A stretch of 64,000 nucleotides of DNA from Amycolatopsis aidingensis (GTDB lineage: Bacteria; Actinomycetota; Actinomycetes; Mycobacteriales; Pseudonocardiaceae), in NCBI RefSeq assembly GCF_018885265.1, contig NZ_CP076538.1:7352001-7416000 (forward strand). Reading direction: 5' to 3'. A program made the translations under genes and the position numbers. Every line of letters begins with the position of its first letter. Position 1 is the stretch's first letter. Of this stretch, positions 7,993 through 18,797 are shown in pieces. The notes beneath the pieces were generated by a model. It saw only the letters and a program-made list of their open reading frames with translations. It ran no database searches and had not been told where the DNA came from.

Positions 7993-9255
7993 TCAGCCCG
8001 CCGGGACGGCGATCTCGCCATGGGCCGCACGCAACGCGATGTCCGTGCGGTGGTGCGCGCCGAGCAGGTGCACCTTGCCTACCCGCTGGTAGGCCTGCTC
8101 CCGCGCGGCTTCGAGGTCCTCGCCGGTGCCGACCACGGCGAGCACCCGGCCGCCGTGCGAGACCACGGCACCGTCCTCCCGCCTGCGGGTGCCCGCATGC
8201 AGCACGCCCTCGGCCTCGGCGCCGGTGATCACGTCACCGGTCCGCGGTAGCCCCGGGTAACCGTCCGCGGCCAGCACCACCGTGACCGCCGCGCCCTCGG
8301 CCCATTCCAGCGGCGGGTGCTCGGCGAGCCTTCCGGTGGCGGTGGCGTGCAGCAGCCCGGAAAGCGGGGTGCGCAGCAGGGCCAGGACGGCCTGGGTCTC
8401 CGGGTCGCCGAACCGGCAGTTGAACTCGATCACCTGCGGGCCGGAGGAGGTCAGCGCGAGCCCGGCGTAGAGCAGCCCGGAGAACGGGGCACCGCGCGCG
8501 GCGAGCTCGTCAACCACCGGGCGCACGATGGTCTGCACGATGTCGTCCACCAGGCCGGGCGGCGCCCACGGCAACGGGGCGTAGGCCCCCATCCCGCCGG
8601 TGTTCGGGCCCGCGTCGCCGTCGCCGACCCGCTTGAAGTCCTGCGCGGGCACCAGTGGCACCACGGTCTGCCCGTCCACGAGGCAGAACAACGAGGCCTC
8701 CGGCCCGTCCAAATAGGACTCCAGGAGCACGGGGTGGCCGCCGTCCAGCAGCGTCATGGCGTGCTTGCGGGCGAAGTCGACGTCCTGGGTGACCACGACA
8801 CCCTTGCCCCCGGCGAGCCCGTCGTCCTTGACCACCCAGGTCGGCCCGAACCGGCCGAGCGCGGCGTCCAGATGCGCCGGGTTGTCCACCACTTCACTGT
8901 GCGCGGTCGGCACCTTGGCCGCGGCCATCACGTCCTTGGCGAAGGACTTGGAGCCCTCGATCCTGGCCGCCTCGGCGGACGGACCGAAGCAGGCGATGCC
9001 CGTCTTGCGCACGGCGTCCGCGGCCCCGGCGACCAGTGGCACCTCCGGACCGATCACCACCAGGTCGGCCTTCCACCCGCCGGCCAGCTCGGCGATCGCG
9101 GACGGGTCGGCCACGTCCACGGCGAGCTGCTCGGCCACCGCCGCGGTACCCGCGTTGCCGGGAGCACAGGCCAGTGCGGTCACCGCCGGATCATGCGAAA
9201 CGGCAAGGGCAAGAGCGTGTTCCCGGGCACCGGACCCGATTACCAGTACGCGCAC
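7993..9255 (-). CDS. purD: Phosphoribosylamine-glycine ligase
   Basis: PurD joins glycine to 5-phosphoribosylamine with ATP in the second step of de novo purine synthesis, in the cytoplasm. The 420-aa length is normal. Diagnostic segments are the N-terminal [16 protein letters not shown], the ATP-grasp stretch [16 protein letters not shown], the [10 protein letters not shown] loop and [12 protein letters not shown] near the end. The start is a GTG at 9255. The gene stands alone here. purA, which acts later in the same pathway, lies about 4 kb away on the same strand but is separated by other genes. Confidence 0.97.
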   Translation of the reverse strand: MRVLVIGSGAREHALALAVSHDPAVTALACAPGNAGTAAVAEQLAVDVADPSAIAELAGGWKADLVVIGPEVPLVAGAADAVRKTGIACFGPSAEAARIEGSKSFAKDVMAAAKVPTAHSEVVDNPAHLDAALGRFGPTWVVKDDGLAGGKGVVVTQDVDFARKHAMTLLDGGHPVLLESYLDGPEASLFCLVDGQTVVPLVPAQDFKRVGDGDAGPNTGGMGAYAPLPWAPPGLVDDIVQTIVRPVVDELAARGAPFSGLLYAGLALTSSGPQVIEFNCRFGDPETQAVLALLRTPLSGLLHATATGRLAEHPPLEWAEGAAVTVVLAADGYPGLPRTGDVITGAEAEGVLHAGTRRREDGAVVSHGGRVLAVVGTGEDLEAAREQAYQRVGKVHLLGAHHRTDIALRAAHGEIAVPAG

Positions 9256-9475
9256 GTGTCAAAGGGTAGCTCCGGGGCAATTCATGGACGAGTTCCCCCA
9301 CATGCTTAGCTTGTCGAAGGAATAGCGGTGGTGACCCTGCGTGGCGGTTAGACTCGTCCCGCCCTGCGACGTTCACCGTCCCGTCAGCGAACATCCTGGT
9401 TCGCTTCGCCCGTTTGACGCACTCGCTGGTGAGGGTTGCGCGGTACGTCGCAAAGTTCCCCTTGGAGGTCACCCG

Positions 9476-10612
9476 ATGGTGAGAACCCGCTTGGCGGCGC
9501 TGGCATTGTCCGGCCTGGCCGTGCTCAGTGTGACGAGTGTCGCCGCCGGTCCGGCGACCGCGCAGGACAACGACCGTACCGCCGGTGCGGCTGCGGCCGG
9601 TGCGGCACGGGGGCACGATGAGCTCGTGGTCGTCGGACACCGAGGCGCCTCGGGCTACCGCCCCGAGCACACGCTGGCCAGCTACGAGCTGGCGGCGCGG
9701 ATGGGCGCCGACTACATCGAACCGGACCTGGTGACCACCAAGGACGGTGTGCTGGTCGCCCGGCACGAACCGGAGATCGGCGGCACCACCGACGTCGCGC
9801 AGCGGCCGGAGTTCGCCGACCGCAGGACCACCAAGGTGCTGGACGGTGAGGAGGTCACCGGCTGGTTCGCCGAGGACTTCACCCTCGCCGAGCTGAAGAC
9901 CCTGCGGGCCAAGGAGCGGATCCCGGACCTGCGGCCGAACAACACGATCTACGACGGCCGCTACCAGATCCCCACCCTGCAGGAGATCATCGACCTGTCC
10001 CGGCGGTTGTCCTGGCAGCTGCACCGGCGGATCGGGATCTACCCGGAGACCAAGCACCCGACCTACTTCCGCGAGCAGGGCCTGCCGCTGGAACCCGCGC
10101 TGGTGCGCACGCTGAACCGCAACGGGCTGAACCACCGGCACGCGAAGGTGTACGTGCAGTCCTTCGAGGTGAGCAACCTCGAGCAGCTGGAGCACGAGCT
10201 GCGCGTCCCGCTGGTGCAGCTGATCGGCGGCTCCGGTGCGCCGTACGACTTCGTGGCCAAGGGCGACCCGCGCACCTACGACGACCTGGTGACCCGCGCG
10301 GGGCTGGCCGAGATCGCCCGCTACGCCGACGGGATCGGCCCGGACAAGAACCGGGTCATCCCGCGGGACGAGGACGGCAACCTCGGCGAACCGACCAACC
10401 TGGTGGCCGATGCGCACCGGTTCCGGTTGCAGGTGCACCCCTACACCTTCCGGGCGGAGAACGCCTTCCTGCCCGCGAACCTGCGGTCCTCGGCCGACCC
10501 GGCAGCCTGGGGCGACATTTTCGCCGAGTACGAGGCGTTCCGCGCCGCCGGGATCGACGGGGTGTTCGCCGACCACCCGGACATCGCGGTGGCCGCACGC
10601 GAAGAGCGCTAA
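9476..10612 (+). CDS. glpQ: Secreted glycerophosphodiester phosphodiesterase
   Basis: The enzyme hydrolyses glycerophosphodiesters to glycerol-3-phosphate and an alcohol outside the cell. The ATG at 9476 has GGAGG 9 bases upstream and opens a Sec signal peptide (MVRTRLAALALSGLAVLSV, cleavage probably after residue 29). The mature protein shows HRGASGYRPEHT (54-66), EPDL (82-85) with metal and catalytic acids, and H97, all GDPD hallmarks. The length of 378 aa matches GlpQ. A GTTCACC heptamer at 9371-9377 with weaker 11-bp-spaced repeats may be a phosphate (PhoP) box. The stop overlaps that of the convergent transporter gene by 4 bp. Confidence 0.93.
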   Translation: MVRTRLAALALSGLAVLSVTSVAAGPATAQDNDRTAGAAAAGAARGHDELVVVGHRGASGYRPEHTLASYELAARMGADYIEPDLVTTKDGVLVARHEPEIGGTTDVAQRPEFADRRTTKVLDGEEVTGWFAEDFTLAELKTLRAKERIPDLRPNNTIYDGRYQIPTLQEIIDLSRRLSWQLHRRIGIYPETKHPTYFREQGLPLEPALVRTLNRNGLNHRHAKVYVQSFEVSNLEQLEHELRVPLVQLIGGSGAPYDFVAKGDPRTYDDLVTRAGLAEIARYADGIGPDKNRVIPRDEDGNLGEPTNLVADAHRFRLQVHPYTFRAENAFLPANLRSSADPAAWGDIFAEYEAFRAAGIDGVFADHPDIAVAAREER

Positions 10613-11835
10613 CCGGACCGGGCGCCGGCCGTCGGTTCCGCCTTCCTGGCCGAGCCGACGGCCAGCACGGCCAGTGCGCCCACGGCACCCACCGCCGCGA
10701 AGGCGTAGAAACCCCACGGATACGCGATGCCTGCCGAGACCAGCGCGCCGCCAAGCAGCGGGCCGCTGATCGCGCCGAGCCGCCCGACCCCGGCCGCCCA
10801 GCCGAGTCCGGTGGCCCGGCCCTCGGCCGGGTAGGTGCGGCCGACGTAGGCGTAGACCAGCACCTGCGAGCTGAACACGAAGAATCCGGCGATCAGCACG
10901 GCGAGATAGACCCCGATCCCGGGCAGCTTGATGCTGAGCAGGGCGAGGAACACCGCGGCAGCGGCGAACCAGCCGATCGCGGATGGCCGCACGCCGACCC
11001 GGTCGGCGACCCGCCCGGCGACGAGCAGCCCGAGAACCGCGCCGACGTTCAGGGTCAGCAGGAAGCCAAGCGCCGCACCGAGCGGGTAACCCGCCTCCCG
11101 CATGATCTCCGGCAGCCAGGTGTTCATCCCGTAGACCAGCAGCAGTCCCATGAAGGACGCGACCCAGAACGCGATCGTCGCCCGCAACAGTCCATTGTGG
11201 AACAACGTGCGCACGGCGGCCGTCCCGCCGCGCTCGGTACGGGACACCTGGGCGAAGGCTTCCGACTCCGGCAGGTACCGCAGCATCAGCGGGAGCAGCA
11301 CCAGCGCGGGCGCCGCGCCGAGCACGAACATCGCCCGCCAGCCCAGCGGTTCGATCACCACCAGCCCGAGCAGCGCGGTCAGCACCGCACCGACGTGGTA
11401 GCCGGTCATGATCGTGGTGGTCGCCGAACTGTTCCGCCCGGCGCGGGCGAACTCGGTCACCAGCGTGATGGCGGTCGGCAGGCAGCCACCGAGGCCGAGT
11501 CCGGCGAGGAAACGCAGCAGCCCGAACAGGAAGGCCGATGGCGCGACGGCGCACAGCAGGGTGAACCCGGAGAAGGACAGCACGGCAAGGATCAGCGCCT
11601 TACGCCTGCCGATCACATCGGTGACGGTGCCGATCGCCAGCGCCCCCAGCATCATCCCGACCAGCCCGACGGTGGACACCACCGAGGCGGTGCCCGCGGT
11701 CATCCCCCAGACCCCGTCGTCGAGCAACACGGGGATGACCGCGCCGAGCACCACCAGGTCGAAACCGTCGAGCAGGACGGCCGCCCAGCACAACGGCACG
11801 ACCCAGCGCGCGTCCCGTACTCCGGCAGCGTTCAT
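10609..11835 (-). CDS. MFS transporter, aromatic acid:H+ symporter (AAHS) type
   Basis: This 408-aa membrane protein has twelve predicted helices. The first helix contains LLDGFDLVVLGAVIP, and loop 2-3 reads GTVTDVIGRRKALI, both typical of the AAHS group (BenK, PcaK, MhpT). Family members import benzoate, protocatechuate or phenylpropionates with protons. No catabolic genes adjoin it, so the substrate is open. The ATG at 11835 is preferred over a GTG at 11838 because GGAGG is correctly spaced. Its TAG stop and the TAA of glpQ share a CTAA tetramer. Confidence 0.88.
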   Translation of the reverse strand: MNAAGVRDARWVVPLCWAAVLLDGFDLVVLGAVIPVLLDDGVWGMTAGTASVVSTVGLVGMMLGALAIGTVTDVIGRRKALILAVLSFSGFTLLCAVAPSAFLFGLLRFLAGLGLGGCLPTAITLVTEFARAGRNSSATTTIMTGYHVGAVLTALLGLVVIEPLGWRAMFVLGAAPALVLLPLMLRYLPESEAFAQVSRTERGGTAAVRTLFHNGLLRATIAFWVASFMGLLLVYGMNTWLPEIMREAGYPLGAALGFLLTLNVGAVLGLLVAGRVADRVGVRPSAIGWFAAAAVFLALLSIKLPGIGVYLAVLIAGFFVFSSQVLVYAYVGRTYPAEGRATGLGWAAGVGRLGAISGPLLGGALVSAGIAYPWGFYAFAAVGAVGALAVLAVGSARKAEPTAGARSG

Positions 11836-11923
11836 CACAACCTCCGTGCCTCATCGCGACGGTGTTCGCTAAGCGTCCGATGGTGCGCAATGCGTACGGA
11901 GGTTGACTACCGTTGCCTTCCGT

Positions 11924-12886
11924 TCAGTGGAAGCTCCTGGCCAGCTCGCCTGCCAGTCGCCAGGTGCGCAGGCGGTCCTGCTCGCCGTTCAGGCCGGTGT
12001 TGACCAGCACCAGCTCGGTCGCACCCGCGTCCAGGTACCGCCGCAGCCCCGCCGCGACCGTCTCCTCGTCGCCGATCAGGGCAAGGTCGAGGGCACGGGA
12101 GGCTCCTTCCCGCTCGATGACCCGCTGGTAGGACGGGATGGTGTCGTAGAAGGCGAGTTGCTCGGCTGACCGCTCGCGTGCCTCGTCCACCCTGCCGGTG
12201 ACCAGCGCGGGCACCGCGGCGATGACGGCGGGTGCGGGCCTGCCCGCCCGCTCGGCGGCGGTGGTGATGGACGGCACGATGAACTCACCGAGCGCCCGCG
12301 GGCCAGCCAGGTACGGCATCGTGCCGTCGGCCAGCTCCCCGGTGACCTTCAGCGCCTGCGGGCCCATCGCGGCCACGTGCAGCGGCACGGGCGGCTGTGC
12401 CCCCGGCACCCTGGTGGGCAGCGGCGGGCGGGCTGTCACCAGCTTGCCCGCGTAGTCCACCTGCGCACCGGCCAGCACCTCGCGCAGCACGGTCAGTTGC
12501 TCGCGCAGGTTCTGGATGGGCGGCGGGTAGGGAACGCCGAACGCCGGTTCCTGAACGTTCTGCGCACCCAGCCCCACGCCGAGGGTGAACCGGCCACCGG
12601 TGGCCGCCTGCGCGGTCTGCGCGGCACCGCCGATCAGCAGCGGGTGCCGGGGGTAGATCGGCACCACGTAGGTCCCCACCGCGATCTCCGGCACCGCGCG
12701 CCCGGCCAGCGCGGCCATGGTGATCGCGTCCACGTCCATGATCTGCGGGAACCACGCCGAGCGCAGGCCGGCCGCTGCCGCCTGCGCGGTGCGTTCGATC
12801 AGGGTCTCGACCAGGTTGTCCGTCTCGCCCGCGTCGCGTGCGGGCAGCGCCACTCCGATGCTCACACCGGTGTGCAACCGCACCAC
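11924..12886 (-). CDS. LLM-class F420-dependent oxidoreductase
   Basis: The 320-aa protein has the TIM-barrel pattern of the luciferase-like monooxygenase family. Segments include a hydrophobic first strand (GVSIGVALPAR), AWFPQIMDVDAITMAALAGR, GTYVVPIYPRHPLL, GGRFTLGVGLG and a C-terminal LVLVNTG. In actinobacteria such enzymes usually use coenzyme F420 to oxidise or reduce diverse substrates. The substrate is not predictable. The start is a GTG at 12886 (or 12883), which sits inside a repeated CACCGGTGTG motif (12865-12874 and 12884-12893). purA follows 36 bp after the purA-proximal end in the opposite order: purA stops at 12923, upstream of this gene's start. Confidence 0.85.
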   Translation of the reverse strand: MVRLHTGVSIGVALPARDAGETDNLVETLIERTAQAAAAGLRSAWFPQIMDVDAITMAALAGRAVPEIAVGTYVVPIYPRHPLLIGGAAQTAQAATGGRFTLGVGLGAQNVQEPAFGVPYPPPIQNLREQLTVLREVLAGAQVDYAGKLVTARPPLPTRVPGAQPPVPLHVAAMGPQALKVTGELADGTMPYLAGPRALGEFIVPSITTAAERAGRPAPAVIAAVPALVTGRVDEARERSAEQLAFYDTIPSYQRVIEREGASRALDLALIGDEETVAAGLRRYLDAGATELVLVNTGLNGEQDRLRTWRLAGELARSFH

Positions 12887-12922
12887 CGGTGTGATCTTCC
12901 GTGTCCCAGCGAGTGGGAAGGG

Positions 12923-15043
<2,121 letters not shown>

Positions 15044-15053
15044 GGGCCTTTGG

Positions 15054-15704
15054 TTAGCGGAGCCTGCCGAGGATGTCGCCGCCCTGCTCGTACAGCCGCA
15101 GCACCCCGCCGACGGTGAACTCGGTGAGCAGGTCGATCAGGGCCGCGCGGTCCGGGGCCGTACCCCGCCAGTCCAGCCGTACCAGCGTCTCCGTCATCGC
15201 GAAGTACATGGCGACCAGCGCGGTGTCCGCCCGGCCCGGTTCCACCCCGTGCGCCGCCCAGCGCTGCCTGCTGGCCTCGGTGTAGAGCGGGGCCAGCCGG
15301 TCGCGGATGCGGGTCATCGCCGGATCACCCGCGCGCTCGGCCTCCTGCAGCACCGGCAGGGCCGCCGGATGCTCGTGCACGAAGTCGAACAGGGCGGCGT
15401 AGTTGCGCCGTGCCCACGCCCGCAGGTCCGGCGCGGTCTCGTCCATCGCCCTGGCGCTGATCCACTCGTAGGCCAGGTTCTCCACCTCGGCAACGACCTC
15501 GGCGAACAGCCCGGCCTTGTCCCCGAAGTGCTCGTACACGCTCTGCCGGGTTAACCCGGCCCGCGCCGCGATCTGCCCCACCGTGGCGGCCTGCAGCCCC
15601 TGCTCGGCGAACACCTGCCGGGCCGCGGCCAGCACGAGCGTCCGCTGCTGCGCGACCGGGAGCTTGCGCGGACGTCCCGGGCCCCTGCGGGACGGGGTTG
15701 ACAT
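15054..15704 (-). CDS. TetR-family repressor, divergent from the secreted lipase gene
   Basis: The 216-aa protein has a basic leader (RRGPGRPRKLP), then a helix-turn-helix at about 35-60 (TVGQIAARAGLTRQSVYEHFGDKAGLF), the TetR signature. The remainder is the all-helical ligand and dimer domain. It is divergent from the lipase gene with a 71-bp gap that contains a 22-bp interrupted palindrome (15728-15749). Negative control of the lipase and of itself is the simplest inference. The ligand is unknown. The stop lies 10 bases beyond a family A repeat. Confidence 0.9.
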   Translation of the reverse strand: MSTPSRRGPGRPRKLPVAQQRTLVLAAARQVFAEQGLQAATVGQIAARAGLTRQSVYEHFGDKAGLFAEVVAEVENLAYEWISARAMDETAPDLRAWARRNYAALFDFVHEHPAALPVLQEAERAGDPAMTRIRDRLAPLYTEASRQRWAAHGVEPGRADTALVAMYFAMTETLVRLDWRGTAPDRAALIDLLTEFTVGGVLRLYEQGGDILGRLR

Positions 15705-15727
15705 CGTGAGTCACCTCACCCAATCTT

Positions 15728-15749
15728 TTTTCGACATTATTGTCGAAAA
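15728..15749. promoter_or_regulatory. Inverted repeat, probable TetR operator
   Basis: TTTTCGACA and TGTCGAAAA are perfect 9-bp arms around a TTAT centre. The site lies in the AT-rich gap between the divergent TetR and lipase genes, 26 bp before the lipase ATG. A symmetric site at this place is what TetR dimers bind. Confidence 0.7.
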
Positions 15750-15775
15750 CTTTCCCGCTCAACGAGGAGCAAGTT

Positions 15776-17005
15776 ATGCGCGTTCCCTCCCGCGCCCGCA
15801 GGCTGCTCGGCACCCTGCTCGCCGCGGTCACCGGCCTGGCCGTGCTGACGGTCGGGGCGGCCCCGGCAGCCGCGGAGTCGTTCTACGATCCCCCGACTCC
15901 GCTGCCCCCGGGCGAGAACGGCGACATCATCCGGCACGAGCCTGCCGAGTTCTTCATCGACCCGATCAAGCTGATCCGGCCGGACGCGCAGGTCCAGCGG
16001 ATCATGTACCGCAGCACCGACACCCACGGTGAACCGATCGCGGTCACCGGCACCGTGCTGACCCCGAACTCGCCGTGGCGGGGCGAAGGCGAGCGCCCGG
16101 TCGTCGGGTACGCGCCGGGCACCCAGGGCGTCGGGGACGAGTGCGCGCCATCCAAGGCACTGTCCGCGGGACTGGAGTACGAGGGTCCGTTCATCGCGGG
16201 CCTGCTGACCCGCGGCTACGGCGTGGTGGTCACCGACTACGAGGGGCTGGGCACGCCGGGTGTGCACACCTACGTGAACCGGGCGGCCGAGGGACACGCC
16301 GTGCTCGACGCGGTCCGGGCCGCGCAGCGGCTGCCCGAGGCGAACCTGCCGGACGCGGGGCCGGTGGCCACAGCGGGCTACTCGCAGGGCGGCGGTGCCT
16401 CGGCCGCGGCGGCCGAGCTGCACCCGGAGTACGCGCCGGAGCTGGACCTGCGCGGCTCCTACGCCGGTGCGGTCCCGGCCGACCTCGCCAAGGTGGCGCG
16501 GAACCTGGACGGGCACTATGCCGCGGGCTTCCTCGGCTACGCGCTGCTCAGCATGGACGAGGCCTACCCCGAGCTGAACATCCCGGACGTGCTGAACGAG
16601 CGGGGCAAGCGGCTGCTGGCCGAGGTCGAGCACCAGTGCACCCCGCAGGCGATCGTGGCGCATGCCTTCACCAAGTCGACCGGCCTGACCAAGGACGGGC
16701 GCCCGCTCTCGGCCTACCTCGGCGAGGAGCCGTATGCCTCGCGGGTCGCCGAGCAGCGGATCGGCGAGCGGGCGCCCGAGGTGCCGATGCTGGTGGTGCA
16801 CAGCGTGCTGGACGACATCGTGCCCTATGGCCAGGGCAGGCAGATGGCCCGCGACTGGTGCGCCGATGGCACGACCGTGCAGTTCAGCAGCTCACTGGTG
16901 CCCACGCATGTGGGCGGCGCGATCCGGGCGTTCCCGGAGATGTTCCTCTGGCTCGGCGACCGGTTCGCAGGCAAGACGCCGCCGGACAACTGCGGGCGGT
17001 TCTGA
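15776..17005 (+). CDS. Secreted lipase/esterase (LIP family, alpha/beta hydrolase)
   Basis: The ATG at 15776, with GAGGAG upstream, is used because it directly opens a signal peptide (MRVPSRARRLLGTLLAAVTG, cleavage after about residue 33). The 409-aa product follows the secretory lipase pattern: YRSTDTHGEPIAVTGTVLTP, a strand with VVGYAPGTQGVGDECAPS, the nucleophile elbow GYSQGGGAS with Ser203, and VLVVHSVLDDIVPY supplying the catalytic Asp. THVGG near 380 carries the His. It would cleave lipid or polyester esters outside the cell. The adjacent TetR gene and palindrome suggest induction. Confidence 0.88.
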   Translation: MRVPSRARRLLGTLLAAVTGLAVLTVGAAPAAAESFYDPPTPLPPGENGDIIRHEPAEFFIDPIKLIRPDAQVQRIMYRSTDTHGEPIAVTGTVLTPNSPWRGEGERPVVGYAPGTQGVGDECAPSKALSAGLEYEGPFIAGLLTRGYGVVVTDYEGLGTPGVHTYVNRAAEGHAVLDAVRAAQRLPEANLPDAGPVATAGYSQGGGASAAAAELHPEYAPELDLRGSYAGAVPADLAKVARNLDGHYAAGFLGYALLSMDEAYPELNIPDVLNERGKRLLAEVEHQCTPQAIVAHAFTKSTGLTKDGRPLSAYLGEEPYASRVAEQRIGERAPEVPMLVVHSVLDDIVPYGQGRQMARDWCADGTTVQFSSSLVPTHVGGAIRAFPEMFLWLGDRFAGKTPPDNCGRF

Positions 17006-17014
17006 TGCCCTGAC

Positions 17015-17428
17015 TCAGCTGAGCCCGGCCGCCTCAGCCGCGGCGGGATCGGATTCGGTGAGGAACTGCTTGCAGCGCTCGTACTCCTCGGTCTCCCCGA
17101 TCCGGCCCGCCGCGGTGCCGAGGGCGGCCAGTGCCCGCAGGAAACCCTGGTTCGGACGGTGCTCCCATGGCACCGGGCCGTGCCCCTTCCAGCCCGCGCG
17201 GCGCAGCTGGTCGAGTCCGCGGTGGTAGCCGGTGCGCGCGTAGGCATAGGCGGCGATCACCTCGCCCGCGGCAAGGGACTTCTCGGCCAGCGCCGCCCAC
17301 GCCTCGCTGTAGTCCGGATGCTCGGCGGCGACCTCGGCGGGATCGGTGCCGGAGTCCATCGCGGCCTCGGCGTCGGCGCGTTCCGGCAGGCGGGTCGGCT
17401 CGGGACCGAGCAGGTTGGCGTGCGTCAT
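17015..17428 (-). CDS. DUF3151 family protein
   Basis: The 137-aa soluble protein carries the family pattern: LLGPEPTRLPE, then HPDYSEAWAALAEKSL, AYAYARTGYHRGLDQLRRAGWKG and the PNQGFLRALAALG block. The spacing suggests TPR-like helices. Actinobacterial members sit near fba; the M. tuberculosis counterpart as I recall it is Rv0360c, three genes from fba. The role is unknown. It converges with the lipase gene with only 9 bp between stops. Confidence 0.88.
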   Translation of the reverse strand: MTHANLLGPEPTRLPERADAEAAMDSGTDPAEVAAEHPDYSEAWAALAEKSLAAGEVIAAYAYARTGYHRGLDQLRRAGWKGHGPVPWEHRPNQGFLRALAALGTAAGRIGETEEYERCKQFLTESDPAAAEAAGLS

Positions 17429-17462
17429 GCCGCAATTCTGGCAGAACGGCCGGGGAGGCGGC

Positions 17463-17549
17463 TCAGAGCAAGGCGGTCAACGCCGTGGTCGCGCCGACCA
17501 GCACCAGCGCGGCGATCAGCACCGCGGCCACAACGCGTTTGGGCATCAT
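17463..17549 (-). CDS. Possible 28-aa membrane microprotein
   Basis: A short leftward frame starts ATG ATG at 17549, with AAGGTGA 5 bases upstream. It encodes a lysine-arginine start and then a single hydrophobic helix (RVVAAVLIAALVLVGATTAL), ending TALL. It lies between fba and the DUF3151 gene, upstream of the latter. A ribosome site, tandem ATGs and an ideal membrane helix argue for expression. The extreme shortness leaves it uncertain. Confidence 0.4.
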   Translation of the reverse strand: MMPKRVVAAVLIAALVLVGATTALTALL

Positions 17550-17615
17550 CCGGTCACCTTGCCGTTACCCCTTGCCCCCGGGCAAATCCACCACCCACCC
17601 GGGTGAACTCCTGCT

Positions 17616-17671
17616 TGCTGTGAGTGTCCCTTTCGGCTGCGAATTTCGCAGTGAAAGGGACACTCACAGCA
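17616..17671. terminator. Long perfect hairpin downstream of fba
   Basis: Exact 19-bp arms run 17616-17634 (TGCTGTGAGTGTCCCTTTC) and 17653-17671. The 18-base loop itself contains CTGCGAA facing TTCGCAG. It begins 9 bases after the fba stop on the leftward strand and ends before the 28-aa frame. No U-run follows. It is a strong candidate for the fba terminator or for a mobile palindromic repeat. Confidence 0.65.
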
Positions 17672-17680
17672 GTTGGCTGG

Positions 17681-18712
17681 TCAGCGGAGGGTCTGGCCGG
17701 TGGACTTGAGGGCCTGGGTGGCCTCCACCACGCGGTCGGCCATGGCGGCCTCGGCGACCTTGAGGTAGCTGCGCGGGTCGTAGGCCTTCTTGTTGCCAAC
17801 CTCGCCGTCGATCTTCAGCACGCCATCGTAGTTCTTGAAGAAGTGGTCGGCGATCGGGCGGGAGAAGGCGTACTGGGTGTCGGTGTCCACGTTCATCTTG
17901 ATCACGCCGTAGGACACAGCCTCGTGGATCTCCTCCAGCAGCGAGCCGGAACCGCCGTGGAACACCAGCTCGAACGGCTTGGACCCCTCGGGCAGCCCGA
18001 GCTTCTCCGCGGCCACCGCCTGCCCGCGCTTGAGCACGTCCGGCCGCAGCTGGACCGCGCCAGGCTTGTACGAGCCGTGCACGTTGCCGAAGGTGGCGGC
18101 GAGCAGGTACCGGCCCTTGTCCCCGGCACCGAGCGTGTCCACGGTCTTCACGAAGTCGCCCTCGGCGGTGTACAGCTTCTCGTTGATCTCGTTCGAGACG
18201 CCGTCCTCCTCACCGCCGACGACGCCGATCTCGACCTCAAGGATGATCTTCGCGGCGGCGGCCTTGGCCAGCAGCTCACCCGCGATCTCCAGGTTCTCGT
18301 CAAGGTCGATCGCCGAGCCGTCCCACATATGCGACTGGAACAGCGGGTTCTCCCCGCGGTTCACCCGCTCCTGCGAGATCTCCAGCAGCGGCCGGACGAA
18401 GCCGTCCAGCTTGTCCTTCGGGCAGTGGTCGGTGTGCAGCGCGATGTTCACCGGGTACTTGGCGGCGACCACGTGCGCGAACTCGGCCAGCGCGGTGGCA
18501 CCGGTGACCATGTCCTTGACCTTGGTGCCGGAGGCGAACTCGGAACCGCCGGTGGAGAACTGGATGATCCCGTCGCTCTCCGCCTCGGCGAAGCCGCGCA
18601 GCGCGGCGTTCAGGGTCTCCGACGAGGTCACGTTGATGGCCGGGTAGGCGAACTCTCCTCCCTTGGCCTTGTCCAGCATCTCCGCGTAGACCTCGGGGGT
18701 CGCGATGGGCAT
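17681..18712 (-). CDS. fba: Class II fructose-bisphosphate aldolase
   Basis: The zinc enzyme splits fructose-1,6-bisphosphate to glyceraldehyde-3-phosphate and dihydroxyacetone phosphate in glycolysis, and works in reverse for gluconeogenesis. The 343-aa length is typical. Visible signatures are ALHTDHCPKDKLDGF with the catalytic and zinc residues, QSHMWDGSAIDLDENL, TFGNVHGSYKPG, VFHGGSGS and the NVDTDTQYAF box. The ATG start is at 18712. It is an orthologue in position and orientation of the mycobacterial gene between Rv0360c and Rv0364. Confidence 0.97.
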   Translation of the reverse strand: MPIATPEVYAEMLDKAKGGEFAYPAINVTSSETLNAALRGFAEAESDGIIQFSTGGSEFASGTKVKDMVTGATALAEFAHVVAAKYPVNIALHTDHCPKDKLDGFVRPLLEISQERVNRGENPLFQSHMWDGSAIDLDENLEIAGELLAKAAAAKIILEVEIGVVGGEEDGVSNEINEKLYTAEGDFVKTVDTLGAGDKGRYLLAATFGNVHGSYKPGAVQLRPDVLKRGQAVAAEKLGLPEGSKPFELVFHGGSGSLLEEIHEAVSYGVIKMNVDTDTQYAFSRPIADHFFKNYDGVLKIDGEVGNKKAYDPRSYLKVAEAAMADRVVEATQALKSTGQTLR

Positions 18713-18797
18713 GGGTTCAGTCCTCCTCGGATAGCAGGCGCCTACGCCCGCATCCTACGAGGCATCCGCGGCAAGGCAGCACCCCACGAGGGGACCG

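Noticed and set aside
9371..9420. Firm call of a PHO box
   Set aside because: Only the first heptamer matches fully. It is kept as a low-interest finding, not as a feature.
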